A DNA stretch of 64,000 nucleotides. It comes from Trichobilharzia regenti (lineage: Eukaryota; Platyhelminthes; Trematoda; Strigeidida; Schistosomatidae). The stretch's first letter is position 1. Each line of letters begins with the position of its first letter. Of the stretch, positions 1 through 10,204 are shown piece by piece. The stretch is taken from NCBI GenBank assembly GCA_944472135.2, contig OX235265.1, positions 95,078,984-95,142,983 on the forward strand, read 5' to 3'. Under the pieces are notes generated by a model, which was not told the origin of the DNA, searched no databases, and worked only from the letters and a program-made list of their open reading frames with translations. The translations under genes and the position numbers were made by a program.

Positions 1-369
1 TTTCACCAAAAACTCTAGAAAATTGACTGTGTAAAGTAAATAAGTAATGCACTGATAATTTTTGACAACATGGTGGTAAGACAACAATTATTTCAAACTT
101 GTGATGTTTAAAATGCTTATATTAAAATGTCAAATGTCATTTGAATTGGTTTAGACAAGAGAGTGGCATGGGAAGCAACGTACAAAATCTGGACACAGTG
201 CCACTGATATAACATTTGCATTGTCCAGAATAAGTTTAGATGTAAGTAGGATAATTGAGTTACTAAATATATATATATATCGCGTGTTGGCTTCCAGGGA
301 TTTGATTGGTTACAGGATTGATCACAAGCTGACTAAGTCAGGCAGGAAGATAGCTTCTCGCCCGTGACA

Positions 370-565
370 AATTGGAAGAAGTTAGAATTCACGGCCCATT
401 TGGTTTGGTCCTGATGGAAGAATGGTCTACCAGCTCGCCTCATAATCGGAAGGTCCTGGCTTCGAATATCAGTGGATACGTATGGCTGAAGAGTATCAAT
501 CTGGGATGAAACAGTTGTCCAGTACTCACAGGTTTGCACTGTGAAGGCTGGCCACCTACCTCGGC
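370..565 (+). mobile_element. S4 hammerhead SINE fragment
   Basis: The tRNA-like part ends in a weak box B (GGCTTCGAATATC). The ribozyme part at 480-526 keeps CTGAAGA, ATGAAAC, GTTGTC and CAGTAC, but helix II is mispaired. Directly followed by S5-like sequence. Confidence 0.55.
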
Positions 566-870
566 GACCACATTGCAAACCTGACTGATGGAATTCAATC
601 TACACCAAATAAAAGTTTGGACGCATTACACTAGGTACTATCTAGTGTTCAAGCAAAGCACCCAATACTATTGTACAGTAGGCCAGTCGTGAGGCTAAAT
701 AGCTCACTGGCAACGTTTCTGACTGAGGCTTTTGCTGAAGTCGGTACAAATCTCAGAAGATACATGATTTCTCTCAAGGTTTCTAATATTCCTTTTTGTC
801 TGTTGAGTACCAGAAAGCAAGAAATCTAGGTTCAGGGCTTCCTGCCGATTGCCTCCAACCATCTAATATC
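545..870 (+). mobile_element. S5 repeat, partial
   Basis: Contains ACATTGCAAACCTGACTGA and CTAGTGTTCAAGCAAAG (S5 end), then a second partial unit ending GCTTCCTGCCGATTGCCTCC and AACCATCTAATATC. Confidence 0.5.
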
Positions 871-1489
871 AATAATGATATAATCCCTTCGATTAAAATA
901 AATGAGGCTAGATTTATCCATGAAACATGAAAACATAATTTAAACAGATTAACTGAATGTAATCAGTCATTTTTAAATTCGACCAACCTTGCTTATCGAT
1001 TTGATGAATCGCTTTCATAACTCTGAATAAATCAGTTTTATACTAATAAATCTAAACTGAGTGTGTAATCAGACTATGGATAATGATTTATCTGTAAATT
1101 ATCGCATATCGTTCAGGTAATTATCCTCTTTCCATCACCTGCTTTGTGTGAAGCTAAAGGACATTCATGCACCAAATAATGGCACTTCAGGAGGACATCT
1201 AAGTGAATTAAGGGTAGTAGTAATTTTGAATAGTATTGATTAGTTTACCGTCTGATGAATTTCCCCTACGCATTATCTCTCTTGCAACTAGTTCTGTTCA
1301 TTACCAAATTGTGTCGTATCAGGGACATTTAACACAATACAGCATATATATATTGTTAGGTTTTATTGATTTCTGTAAAATACTATTCTGTAATCTATTG
1401 TTCTAAAATAAATACTCAAAACGTTCTGTTCATTTAACCTACATATGTGTATAAGCTATCCTTTCTATTAAAGTGACCCTGAGGGTTTT
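871..1489. other. Unassigned AT-rich sequence
   Basis: No frame, RNA or known repeat seen. Confidence 0.4.
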
Positions 1490-2095
1490 AGTATGGATGC
1501 TTTGACAATATCTTGAGGAGGGCGCAATGTTGTCTGGCTGTTATTATATTTGTTATTATTGTTCCTCTGGATCCTGAATGGAACAAAGGACTGCCGGTAT
1601 TCATTGGGGTTTCTGTGACACTAGACATATATCATCTGTGAAATCCAAATCTTCAACAGTCTTCTTATCGGTCGTCCAGCGTATTCCTTACTCCTCGCCC
1701 CCAATAGTCTGGGGAATAACCCAGCCTGCAACAATTAAATATATCGTCGTTGGTGATAATAATCGGCAAGCCGACTTTTCTTACTCTTGTGTTCACTTCG
1801 AACGCCTTGCTGGGTGAGATTTCCGTTTTGGATCACTTGACACGAGGCGTTGTCATATGGTTGTTGAATAAGGTTGACGAAGACTTCGGGTACGACCTAG
1901 TGTTGAAGTAGGTTTCAAATTACTTCTCGACCTACTCTGTTGAAGGCCTTTTCAAATTCGATGATGTTGAGGTAGGCAGGGATTTGACTGTCATTCTATG
2001 CTTTGTTGCGTGATGACGATGCGTAGAGTAGCAATTCGATCAGCACATGATTTGTCTTTCCTGAATCTAGCTTGTTCATGGAGTTAGGTAAATCA
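1490..2095 (-). mobile_element. RTE-type LINE fragment (reverse transcriptase part)
   Basis: Read on the minus strand, the fragment matches the same reverse-transcriptase stretch as the copy at 43930-45560: FEKAF, the NAACQV-type region, and the FADD/DICLISH region around 1625-1660. It is interrupted by many stops and belongs to a more diverged subgroup. Neither end of the element is present. Confidence 0.6.
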
Positions 2096-2109
2096 AGGGG
2101 TGTGGTAGG

Positions 2110-2335
2110 GCATCGGTGGCAAAGTGGTTAGGAAGCTCGCCGACCATGCAGATGGTCTGGGGTTCGATCCCCGGCCACTGCACTCCTTTACGTCGCTAAG
2201 CCAGTAACAAGGCTGGTAAAGAGGAAAGGTTAGGCATGAGGCTAGCAACCTCATCATGTAAAAATAAACACCGCTACAGAAACTTTAAGCTTCTAGCTTG
2301 AAGACCTATGTTCCACTGGGAACATGAAGGAATAG
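2110..2335 (+). mobile_element. S1 SINE: tRNA-derived head, RTE-LINE tail
   Basis: The head has RNA polymerase III boxes (GTGGCAAAGTGG as box A, GGTTCGATCCCC as box B). The body has AAAGGTTAGGCATGAGG. The tail GAAGACCTATGTTCC matches the RTE LINE end. Single copy in direct orientation. Confidence 0.8.
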
Positions 2336-2339
2336 AAGA

Positions 2340-3029
2340 AGGGCTATGTGAAGAGATTATTACTAGATTACACTTCAGCATATGTTTATATAAGATAACA
2401 TGCACTAATAAGTAATAAATTGAATGTCAGAAATCAGAAGCAAATGATCATGAGTACCAGTAGATGTTTTTATGATTAGCATTCATACTGAAATCGCCCC
2501 AGTCTAATTGTACACTTCACATGACTAAATGTCTCTGATCTTATCATTCATTCATATAAGTTGCATAATCTGACTGAAATAATATTCAACTGGACAATTA
2601 ATTACAAGTAATCATTACTATGCATTTAGTGTTATTCCTAATCGTTTACTTTTGATATCTAAAGTTGAATTTAGTAGATATTATTATTATTTTATAGGCA
2701 TATTTTTCATGCTTTCTGAGAGGAAAGTTAGGCTACAGTCTTGGAAGTTTGACCAGCTGTGGCGTAACTTTTACCAGGCGATGGCTGCTAGCCTCACACC
2801 CACGCTTACTCCCTCTTTTCTGGGCTTAATAAAGACTGGTAAGCTAGAACAGTTTTGAAGTGAGTCTATCGGGAATGAAAACTGGAAAATTCTGTGGGTG
2901 ATGAGAGTTATACCACTGGATTATCGACATCAAACGGTAATCTAGTAACAAACCACTGGAAAACAACTATTGGGAGCTTGGACCATAATTACCCAAAGTT
3001 ATTTAAGAAAATACTAATATTGTCACTCT
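2340..3029. other. Unassigned AT-rich sequence
   Basis: Contains a GC-richer block at 2700-2860 (AGGAAAGTTAGGCTACAGTC) that may be a decayed repeat. No gene. Confidence 0.35.
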
Positions 3030-3692
3030 ATTATAGATAAGATTTCATTTTGATAAAACACACAGTGTTGTACATTAATATTAACTGATGACAACGTTTC
3101 AAGCACAGTTTATTGCCACTCATAATCATATTAAGGAGCTACGCACACAACTTACTTTCTTGCTTCATTTATATACTTGAGTAAAAATTGATGCTTATAC
3201 ATTTGAATAAAGTCAATCCCACATAAAATACATTCGGAAATAATATTATTTTTATCAATCAAATACACTAAGATGGGCAATAAGATGTTTTATGGAAAAT
3301 AAATGACTTGTTAGAATGTTACAATGTATGTGAACTGATTAATGTTTATTATCCTCCTGTGATTTGACTGGTGGTAATAATATCTTCCATATCTCTGGTA
3401 TTTGCGTCGAGTCGCTTCTGTTGCATGTATTGGGTGTAGACTCGATGAAACGGGATCAAGTAATCAACCACCTCTCTCTTTCCATCAACCAATATTATTT
3501 TTTAGAATTGTGACTCTGTCCCGCCCACCCTATTGTGTGGTTGTGCGTTAATGCACGAAGTGCCATTGCTGGATTTTCCTCTGAATTACTCATATTCGCG
3601 GGGTCAATCATTTGAAACGTGGTGGCATCAATTAATACTACTGTACAACACTGTGTGATTCATCAAAATAAATCTTATCCATAGTGGAGTTA
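3030..3692 (-). mobile_element. Penelope-like element fragment with inverted ends
   Basis: The body reads on the minus strand and matches the PLE 3' region also seen at 19890 and 36490 (shared blocks TTATTGCCACTCATAAT, CATTTATATAC, CTGTCC). The end around 3035-3085 recurs inverted at 3630-3692: AGATAAGATTT against AAATCTTAT, and ACACACAGTGTTGTACA against TGTACAACACTGTGTG. It is a 660 bp fold-back unit. A hammerhead-like block lies at 3080-3136. Confidence 0.6.
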
Positions 3693-4864
3693 TACTCTAG
3701 CAGTGCCCAAATTCTATACTTATATCAATACTGTTGTCAGTGGGATGACTCCCACGGACATGTAATCGTAGGAGCTAGTGAAGAAGTTATCAAAACGAAT
3801 GTTCTTTATTCACTAATGAGTCCTTGAAAAGTTATAATGGATAACTTTAATTAATAAAGATTTATAAAAAATAACAGAGTTATAAAACCAATCATCTGTG
3901 TTTAAATCTACAAACGAGCTAATCAAAACTCAGCTTGCGCCTACATTAACATACTTGTAGTTAAATATCTCTCTTTAAATTTGAATCCTAGACATATTTA
4001 ACGCTGATAAAAGTATTTTAACACCAATGAATCTCTGCTGAATGCTGTTTCATGTCTAAAATATCCTTATTGTCTTATATTTTTGTGTGTATGTAAAATG
4101 TTTGGAATATAAGTCACGTTTTCTTATTTTACAGCCCACATTCGGTATAAAGTTACTCCTACACAGTAGCCTTGTGTGACAAAAGGTCTAACTGAAACAC
4201 TTAGTCTCTTTGATAAATTTGAGTAAGGCACTTAAAAAACAAATTTCTCGAGATGATGTCATCATTTCGTAGTTTTTCTACAATCGCTTTACAACTAACA
4301 TGGTTAACAGTAATTAAATAACATGTATGACAATAATTCAGTTAGATAAAAAACAAAGGTACATACTAACAACCAGTTATATATGAACGAGTAAAGTAGT
4401 CCTTAGTAGGCAAAAGTCAAAGTTTGTTGTTTTTTGTACACAAAGTGTAGGATGTATGTGATTAATCCAAAGTGCTTACATCACCTTCAATAACCAACCT
4501 TGACTTAGAGTTACGTGAAATATTTGTGAGGGCTTAATGCTTCATCTGCTTTTGGAAAGACTGAAACGACTTCATATCGAAGTAACCATTAAAGATTTTG
4601 TGCAGATGGGCATTGATAGCGATGCAGTTAAAGTACCCAGACCAGGGAAAACGGCCAGAGCGAAAAAATTTTCATTATTTCAAATTACTTCTATTGGTTT
4701 AGATTTAGGGTTCGCTCAGTGAAAATGTATTTGAGGCTACCAAATTAACTGTTTTGTATGGTACACTGCCTGCATATATACATACTTAGCGTGTGCTGTT
4801 GACAAAATGATGGGATGCTGAGGAAAAATTGAGCGCGAAAATCGAGATTCTTATGATTTCTATC
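3693..4864. other. Unassigned AT-rich sequence
   Basis: A 61-codon frame at 4537-4722 has no recognisable similarity and is treated as chance. Confidence 0.35.
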
Positions 4865-5050
4865 GCGTCGGTTGCACAGCGGTAGAATGCCCTCCAAACA
4901 CTCCTCAGGTTCGGGGTTCGGTTCCCGGACGATGCACTCCTTTACCTTGCTAAGTCAGTAATAAGACTGGTAAAGAGTGAAGATAGACACCACTGCTTCC
5001 AAAAATGTCAGAATCTATCTTGTAGCCCTATGTTCCCTGGGGAACAAAAA
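4865..5050 (+). mobile_element. S1 SINE copy
   Basis: tRNA-like head (GGTTCGGTTCCC box B) followed by CACTCCTTTACC and TAAGACTGGTAAAGAG, with part of the middle deleted. Ends with the RTE-type tail CCCTATGTTCCCTGGGGAAC. Confidence 0.75.
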
Positions 5051-5139
5051 TGCATAAAAAATACATTTCTATCAAAGATTATGTAGGTCTCATCGTAATA
5101 GACGATAAAGACTGTCTTCAGCTTATGTCTGGAACTAAG

Positions 5140-5400
5140 GTCATTTAGAGAACTATTGAAAACCAAGACGTATTGGAAAGTCGCTTCGTCTCAGTTTGAG
5201 ATTTCTCAGCATTATGAACCTACAACCACATTGGAGGTCAAACCCAAGGATTTAAGATTGCGAGAGCGGCAGGCCTATCATTAAATCACCGAAACGGAAC
5301 CTAGCGACTCATAAATACACAGTGTCTAGTGACAGCGCTAACTGATATCGTTGGAGGGGAGGTGACCTAGAAGTCGACTTGGTGGATATCACTAGTCACG
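5140..5400 (-). mobile_element. S4 hammerhead SINE, decayed
   Basis: The complement carries the S4 end (TAGAGAACTATTGAAAACC), a decayed ribozyme (GCTTCGTCTCAGTTTGAGAT) and no intact box B. Confidence 0.45.
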
Positions 5401-5689
5401 ATTTCTTATCCTGTCAGTAGCTATCAGTAGATTAGTTTGAAACCAATGAAAAATCCACAAACTAATACATGAAAAACAAAAACTTTATTTTCTCTGTTTA
5501 ATAATAATCCACTAGGGAAACGGTTGTAATTCGATAAAAATTTGGTAATTATTGGTTAGTACTGACGCCATTCAATCCCTGCTTAGGTTAATTAAACTTT
5601 ACATTACAACCTGCTTAGTATTTTCAATAAAAATATAAATGCTTTGTCACGTGTTTCGACATGTAGTACTAAAGAATTTGTCTTGTTTT

Positions 5690-5895
5690 AGTACTTTACG
5701 TTTCGAGCAAAACATAGGGTTAGGGTCTTGAATTTTGGTAGCAGTGTTGTTTAATTTTAAGGGGTGAGGTTGCTAGACTAACGCCCTACCTCTCCTCTCT
5801 ACCGACTTAGAGATGCGTAGGAGTCCATAGGCCAGTAACCGATTTCTGGACCTCAAGCGTGGTTGGCGAGAATTCTACGACTGGACAACTGGAGC
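5690..5895 (-). mobile_element. S1 SINE copy, decayed
   Basis: The complement shows the S1 body (GTAGCAGTG, GGGGTGAGGTTGCTAG, CCTCTCCTCTCTACC) and a weak head. The LINE-like tail is lost. Confidence 0.45.
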
Positions 5896-6179
5896 AAAAT
5901 TTTCGGTACATACCCGTAAAACCTACCCTATGTAAAGCAATTTCGAATAAGGCTTAGGTGATTACGATAACTGACAAAACTGAAAAATGATCATGAAGTT
6001 ATTATGATTTAGAGGGAAGGCCGGGTGAAGAAAGTTTCTGATACTGCTGAGTAGTACTCCCTGGTTTCCAGTATCAATCAGTGACCCAAGCTGTACCTTG
6101 GAAAAATAGTTGATCAAATGAAACTACTTGCAGTAGGGTAATACTCATGGAAAATATAACCAGTAACCATTTGGGTAGA

Positions 6180-6480
6180 GCAAGTGGAGTGCGGGAACAA
6201 ATATTTACCGATGACAGTGGTTAGTGGCAATTCTATTACGTAAATTGGCAGAAGTTGGAATTCATTGACTAGCAACTAGAATGGGTTGTAGCGGCCTTAT
6301 AGTCCACTAGGTTCTCTCGTATCCTCAATGTCCTGGGTTCGAAACACAGTTGGTGAGTACTAGTAAAGTCTCGCAAACTAGGACGAGACACCTGTCCAGT
6401 ACTCAGAGATTTTCCGGTAGTTCTCTAACTGATCTCAATTCATGATGAAATCCAGTAAACTGAAAGTTTACCAGTATAGG
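6180..6480 (+). mobile_element. S4 hammerhead SINE, decayed
   Basis: AATTGGCAGAAGTTGGAATTC, box B GGTTCGAAACAC, then GTCTCGCAAACTAGGACGAG with GAGA in place of GAAA, then TTCTCTAACTGATCTCAATTC. The ribozyme should be inactive. Confidence 0.6.
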
Positions 6481-7500
6481 GGGTTTAAGCTGACTTCTAA
6501 ACTCTTAGAAGGTGAGCACAACCGACCAAAACATCGACTCTGATAATCTAGTTGATGCGAAAAATTCAGTAGCTTTGAATTCAATAAATTCAGTTATACA
6601 TATTACATTTGATCAAGTAAGTCTGGAAGAGGAAGCCTTAAAATAAGATTAGTCGTAAGCTCAAACGAATTTGCGAAGTAATACACAATGCAGAAGTTTG
6701 ATAAAAGTACAGATAGCTGCAATAACCTGTTCGTACTATGAGAAAACAAGACAAATATTTCGTTTAAGAGACTCTATTCACTGATACAAAACTCTCAGCA
6801 TCATTTCTTGCTAAATATTTACTTCCTACATTAAACATTACAGTAAAATATTCATGTACACCATATCCTGTGAAGCAGCATAACTTCCATATGAAACAAT
6901 ACTCGCTCCTCTACGTTGTTTTTATTCTTCATTTTCTTCATGAAGCTCACAGCATTAGGTAGATTTAAAGTCAATTAAAAATTCTCGTGAGTTCATGATA
7001 TGATCCACTAATAAAATTGAACGATTCAAACGACAAGAAATGAAGAAAAGTAGATGTATTTTGTTAAAGGGAAGTTTAGATTACTCAGGGGTTTAAGAAG
7101 TCTCTCGTAGACAAAATAAATTCAGGAACAATACAAAAACAGCCTATATATATGTATATAAATAAATCAGATTCGTAATTCGCCGACTAGTTTGCATTTC
7201 TGTAAATTAATTCACTTTTCACGCTGTTACAGGTGATTACTTCATCATGGTCAAATTCTTTACGCCACTAATCAGCTCGATGCCAAACACCACTTCAGCC
7301 AATTGCTTGCAAGTATAAATAATAATGCCTCTCAACAGCAGTATCAGTCACTCGGGCCAATAGCTTCATTTGCCGAATCCGAAGTCATACATAGTATATA
7401 CACAATCATTTTTGGGAAGGCGACAGTAGAATAAAGGGGAGTAATGCAGAAGAATCAATGGAATGCAGGAATTAAAAAAAATTGTAAGGGAACAAATTAA
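6481..7500. other. Unassigned AT-rich sequence
   Basis: Nothing recognised apart from a short TA run near 7145. Confidence 0.35.
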
Positions 7501-7600
7501 GCGTTAGTGGCACAGCGTTAGAATGCTTGCTAACCACACAGGTGGTTAAGGGTTTGATCCCCGGCCGATGCACTCCTTTAACTCGCAGTGCTAGTAATAA

Positions 7601-8710
7601 GCGTTGGTGACACAGTGGTTAGAACGCTCACCAACCATGCAAATGGTTCAGCTATGATGGGGAAGATTTGTAGCTCAGGTGGATAATTTTGATGTGGTTT
7701 AGTTCTCTGAGATGGATGGTTAGTTTGCGGAGCTTTCATCACCCTACTGGGTGACATCTTCAGCGCATACTTCAATTTGAAGTGACCTTTTAGGTTTCTC
7801 CACGAGTTTATTAATCATTCCTCCTGGTGACTTTGGACGTGATTGGTTGTTTATGTGTGTTTTCACACCTTCTAGGTTACTTGTGTTGGAACTGATTGTT
7901 TCTGTGACTTGAACTTTGTCCCTTTGTGTCTGAAGTTTCTTCCTTATTGGTTGATGAATTTTGTCTATCTCGATGTGTCTATTGATTGATGATTCAATGG
8001 AATGCCAAGCTTCTAAAAATTCTCTAGCATTCTTGTTATTTCCTACATTGGCCAAAGTGGACGTCCCCTTCGTCTTCGTATCCACGAACATAAGCTAGCC
8101 GTCAAAAGACATGATATACACTCCCTCATTTCACTACACACAGACGACCACGGACATCAATTCGACTGGGACAACGTTCAAATATTAGACAAAGGATATA
8201 ATAAGAGTGCTAGAGAATTTTTATAAGCTTGGTATTCCATTGAATCATCAATCAATAGACACATCGAGGTAGACAAAATTCATCAACCAATAAGGAAGAA
8301 ACTTCAGACACAAAGGGTCAAAGTTCAAGTCACAGAAACAATCAGTTCCAACACAAGTAACCTAGAAGGTGTGAAAACACACATAAACAACCAATCACGT
8401 CCAAGGTCACCAGGAGGAATGATTAATAAACTCGTGGAGAAACCTAAAAGGTCACTTCAAATTGAAGTATGCGCTGAAGATGTCACCCAGTAGGGTGATG
8501 AAAGCTCCGCAAACTAACCATCCATCTCAGAGAACAAAACCACATCAAAATGGTTCAGCGTTTGATCATCGGCCGACGTACACCTGATATCAATGGTCAG
8601 CCAGCTAAATTCGGACTACCGATAGCAAATACTGAAAATTCCATATTTGTACCAAAATACAGTGTGAAATCAAACTATAAGAAAATGCAAAATAGAGATA
8701 AATAGAGACA
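7601..8710 (+). mobile_element. S2 SINE interrupted by the inverted Penelope-like dimer
   Basis: The head GCGTTGGTGACACAGTGG to AATGGTTCAGC (7601-7652) resumes at 8548 with GTTTGATCATCGGCCGAC, CACCTGATATCAATGGTCAG and the LINE-like tail CTGAAAATTCCATATTTG. It lies inside the S1 copy 7501-8835. Confidence 0.75.
7653..8547. mobile_element. Penelope-like element inserted as a head-to-head inverted dimer
   Basis: PLEs encode a reverse transcriptase plus a GIY-YIG endonuclease; only the endonuclease ends remain. The right arm (about 8045-8547, plus strand) reads YIGQSGRPLRLRIHEHK, LISLHTDDHGHQFDWDN, KSAREFL, then a stop codon, and AWHSIESSINRH. The left arm (about 8035-7653, minus strand) keeps the same end without the stop: NAREFLEAWHSIESSINRH through QIEVCAEDVTQ and its natural stop at 7744. 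The arms meet at their 5' ends near 8040. The 12 bp target duplication AAATGGTTCAGC (7641-7652 and 8548-8559) flanks the whole unit, and it sits inside an S2 SINE. Confidence 0.85.
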
Positions 8711-8835
8711 TGTAAATAGGTAAGGTTGGGTATGAGGCGAGTAAACAAACCCCATAAAAATAAATACCACTTCTACCGAAACTTCGAAGCTTCAGCTTGA
8801 AGCCCTATGTTCCATTCGAAATGTAGTGGAATACA

Positions 8836-9507
8836 TCAACAACAACAACTGGGGAAGAAATTCAGTTATTTCAGAAAGTTTCATTTCCTTTATGTTTCTT
8901 ATCTAATGATCGCTATCAGAGGAGAGAAAAATGTCCAGCAATCCGTTGGTTAACAGGCAGAGGTGGGCTTCTTACAGTCTAGGCTTTTTTCTTCTGTTAT
9001 ACTCATTCAATATCATTTATAACAGATAAGTAGAACAAACTTTAGCTGAACAATAAAATTTGGTGATTCACTCCTTTTGTCAACAATTATTTATTTTCCT
9101 TTTATAACTGTTCCCTGACTCACTCAGTCGTTTATTAAAATAAAACGTATTGTCACAGGTAAGAGAAAAATAAAGGAATATTTTGCTTACCGGGATTCAG
9201 TGTACCTGTTCACCCTTTTTTAGCCATATTATTATTATTATTTATTTATTCATCAGAAGTGAATTCACTTCACAACTAGGTATATTCTGGGTTATTTAAA
9301 TCATTACTATACAAAATCAACTGATTAATGTTAGACGAATAATTGGTTTTTGAAAATGTCCCACCAGTACATCACTTCAACAGCGTTATTCGCATTGAGT
9401 GGAATCGCAATTACTTTGTTATTAACATTACCCTGAAGAAATCTGTTTGAAGTGAAGTTGACACCTCAAATGGATAAAATGGGAGAGTTGAAAAAAGGTG
9501 ATACGAA
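8836..9507. other. Unassigned AT-rich sequence
   Basis: A short ATT repeat near 9228-9250; otherwise nothing recognised. Confidence 0.35.
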
Positions 9508-9813
9508 TTTAATTGGTGGATGGTGACTAGCAGTGGAATCCAGGATAATATGCATTTCACCTGTCCTATTTGGGACTCGTCAGCTGGATGTACCCGCATT
9601 CCACTGTAAGTGGTGATGTGCCCACCGAGGCTTGAACCCAGTGCCCATAGTTTCAAACGCCAAAGCGTTATCCACTAGACTACTTGGGCCACAAGAGCCA
9701 CCTATTGTGTAGCGGGTCATATTAATTATTGAATTGAATTTTTGATTTTCCCGTCGATTGATTGAACCGAAGTGCTCGGTTTCAGGTTGATATGTCGGCA
9801 TCGTGTGCAGATA
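9508..9813 (-). mobile_element. S3 (Sm-alpha-like) hammerhead SINE, single copy
   Basis: Minus orientation: CCGAGCACTTCGGTTCAATC, ATCGACGGGAAAATC, a tRNA-like part with TAGTCTAGTGGATAACG (box A) and GGGTTCAAGCC (box B), the hammerhead, then GATTCCACTGCTAGTCACC and ATCCACCAATTAAATTCG. ATACGAA on both sides (9501-9507, 9814-9820) may be a short target duplication. Confidence 0.78.
9535..9590 (-). ncRNA. Hammerhead ribozyme (Sm-alpha type) with a 4-base core insertion
   Basis: ATCCAG and CTGGAT pair perfectly as helix I. CTGACGA is intact, helix II is GTCC/GGAC with loop CAAATA, and GAAA is present. However AGGT sits between helix II and GAAA. The triplet before CTGGAT is ATC. Confidence 0.65.
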
Positions 9814-9879
9814 ATACGAAGGTTTGTGACTGATGATAAACGAAATTTACGTTTACAGGAAAAGATATGAAAAGTCTTA

Positions 9880-9925
9880 CCATTCTACTATTGATGATAA
9901 TAGCTTTATTCTAAATAGTGTTCAT
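9880..9925 (-). mobile_element. CR1-like LINE 3' terminal scrap
   Basis: The complement ends AATAAAGCTATTATCATC, like the CR1-like LINE 3' end. Only about 45 bp. Confidence 0.35.
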
Positions 9926-9994
9926 ATAACGTAGAGAACTTTCAGCGGAAATTATTGCATAATTATCTTCTCTTTGTCCAATAACTTTATTTAG

Positions 9995-10189
9995 GATTTC
10001 ATCATGAGCTGACATTAGTTAGAGAACCATTGGAAAACCTGGGAGTACTGGACAGCTGTTTCGTCCTAGTTTGGGACTCTTCAGCGGTATGCACCCAGCA
10101 GTACTCCCAGGTTTTCCAATGGTTCTCTAACTAATGTCAGCTCATGATGAAATCCTGAAACCAATCAAATCCCTACAAACCAACACTTG
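9995..10189. mobile_element. S4 hammerhead SINE inserted as a short palindromic dimer
   Basis: The left arm (minus) and right arm (plus) both end with the S4 3' sequence (GTCAGCTCATGATGAAATCC and its complement) and meet near 10098. The 15 bp duplication AATAACTTTATTTAG (9980-9994 and 10190-10204) flanks the pair. The left arm holds a ribozyme with an intact core. Confidence 0.85.
10045..10090 (-). ncRNA. Hammerhead ribozyme, intact catalytic core (S4 type)
   Basis: Minus strand order: helix I strand ATACCG, core CTGAAGA, helix II GTCC/GGAC with loop CAAACTA, GAAA, minimal helix III around ACAGCTGT, cleavage triplet GTC, helix I strand CAGTAC. All conserved core bases are present. Two of six helix I pairs are lost (consensus GTACTG). 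Type I layout with very short helix III, as in schistosome Sm-alpha. Confidence 0.75.
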
Positions 10190-10204
10190 AATAACTTTAT
10201 TTAG

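Larger units (their letters stand above)
7501..8835 (+). mobile_element. S1 SINE interrupted by an S2 SINE
   Basis: The head is 7501-7600 (GGGTTTGATCCCC box B, CACTCCTTTAACTCG, GTAATAAG). The body and RTE-type tail resume at about 8715 (GTAAGGTTGGGTATGAGG, then GAAGCCCTATGTTCC) and end near 8835. Everything between is the younger insertion described separately. Confidence 0.72.
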
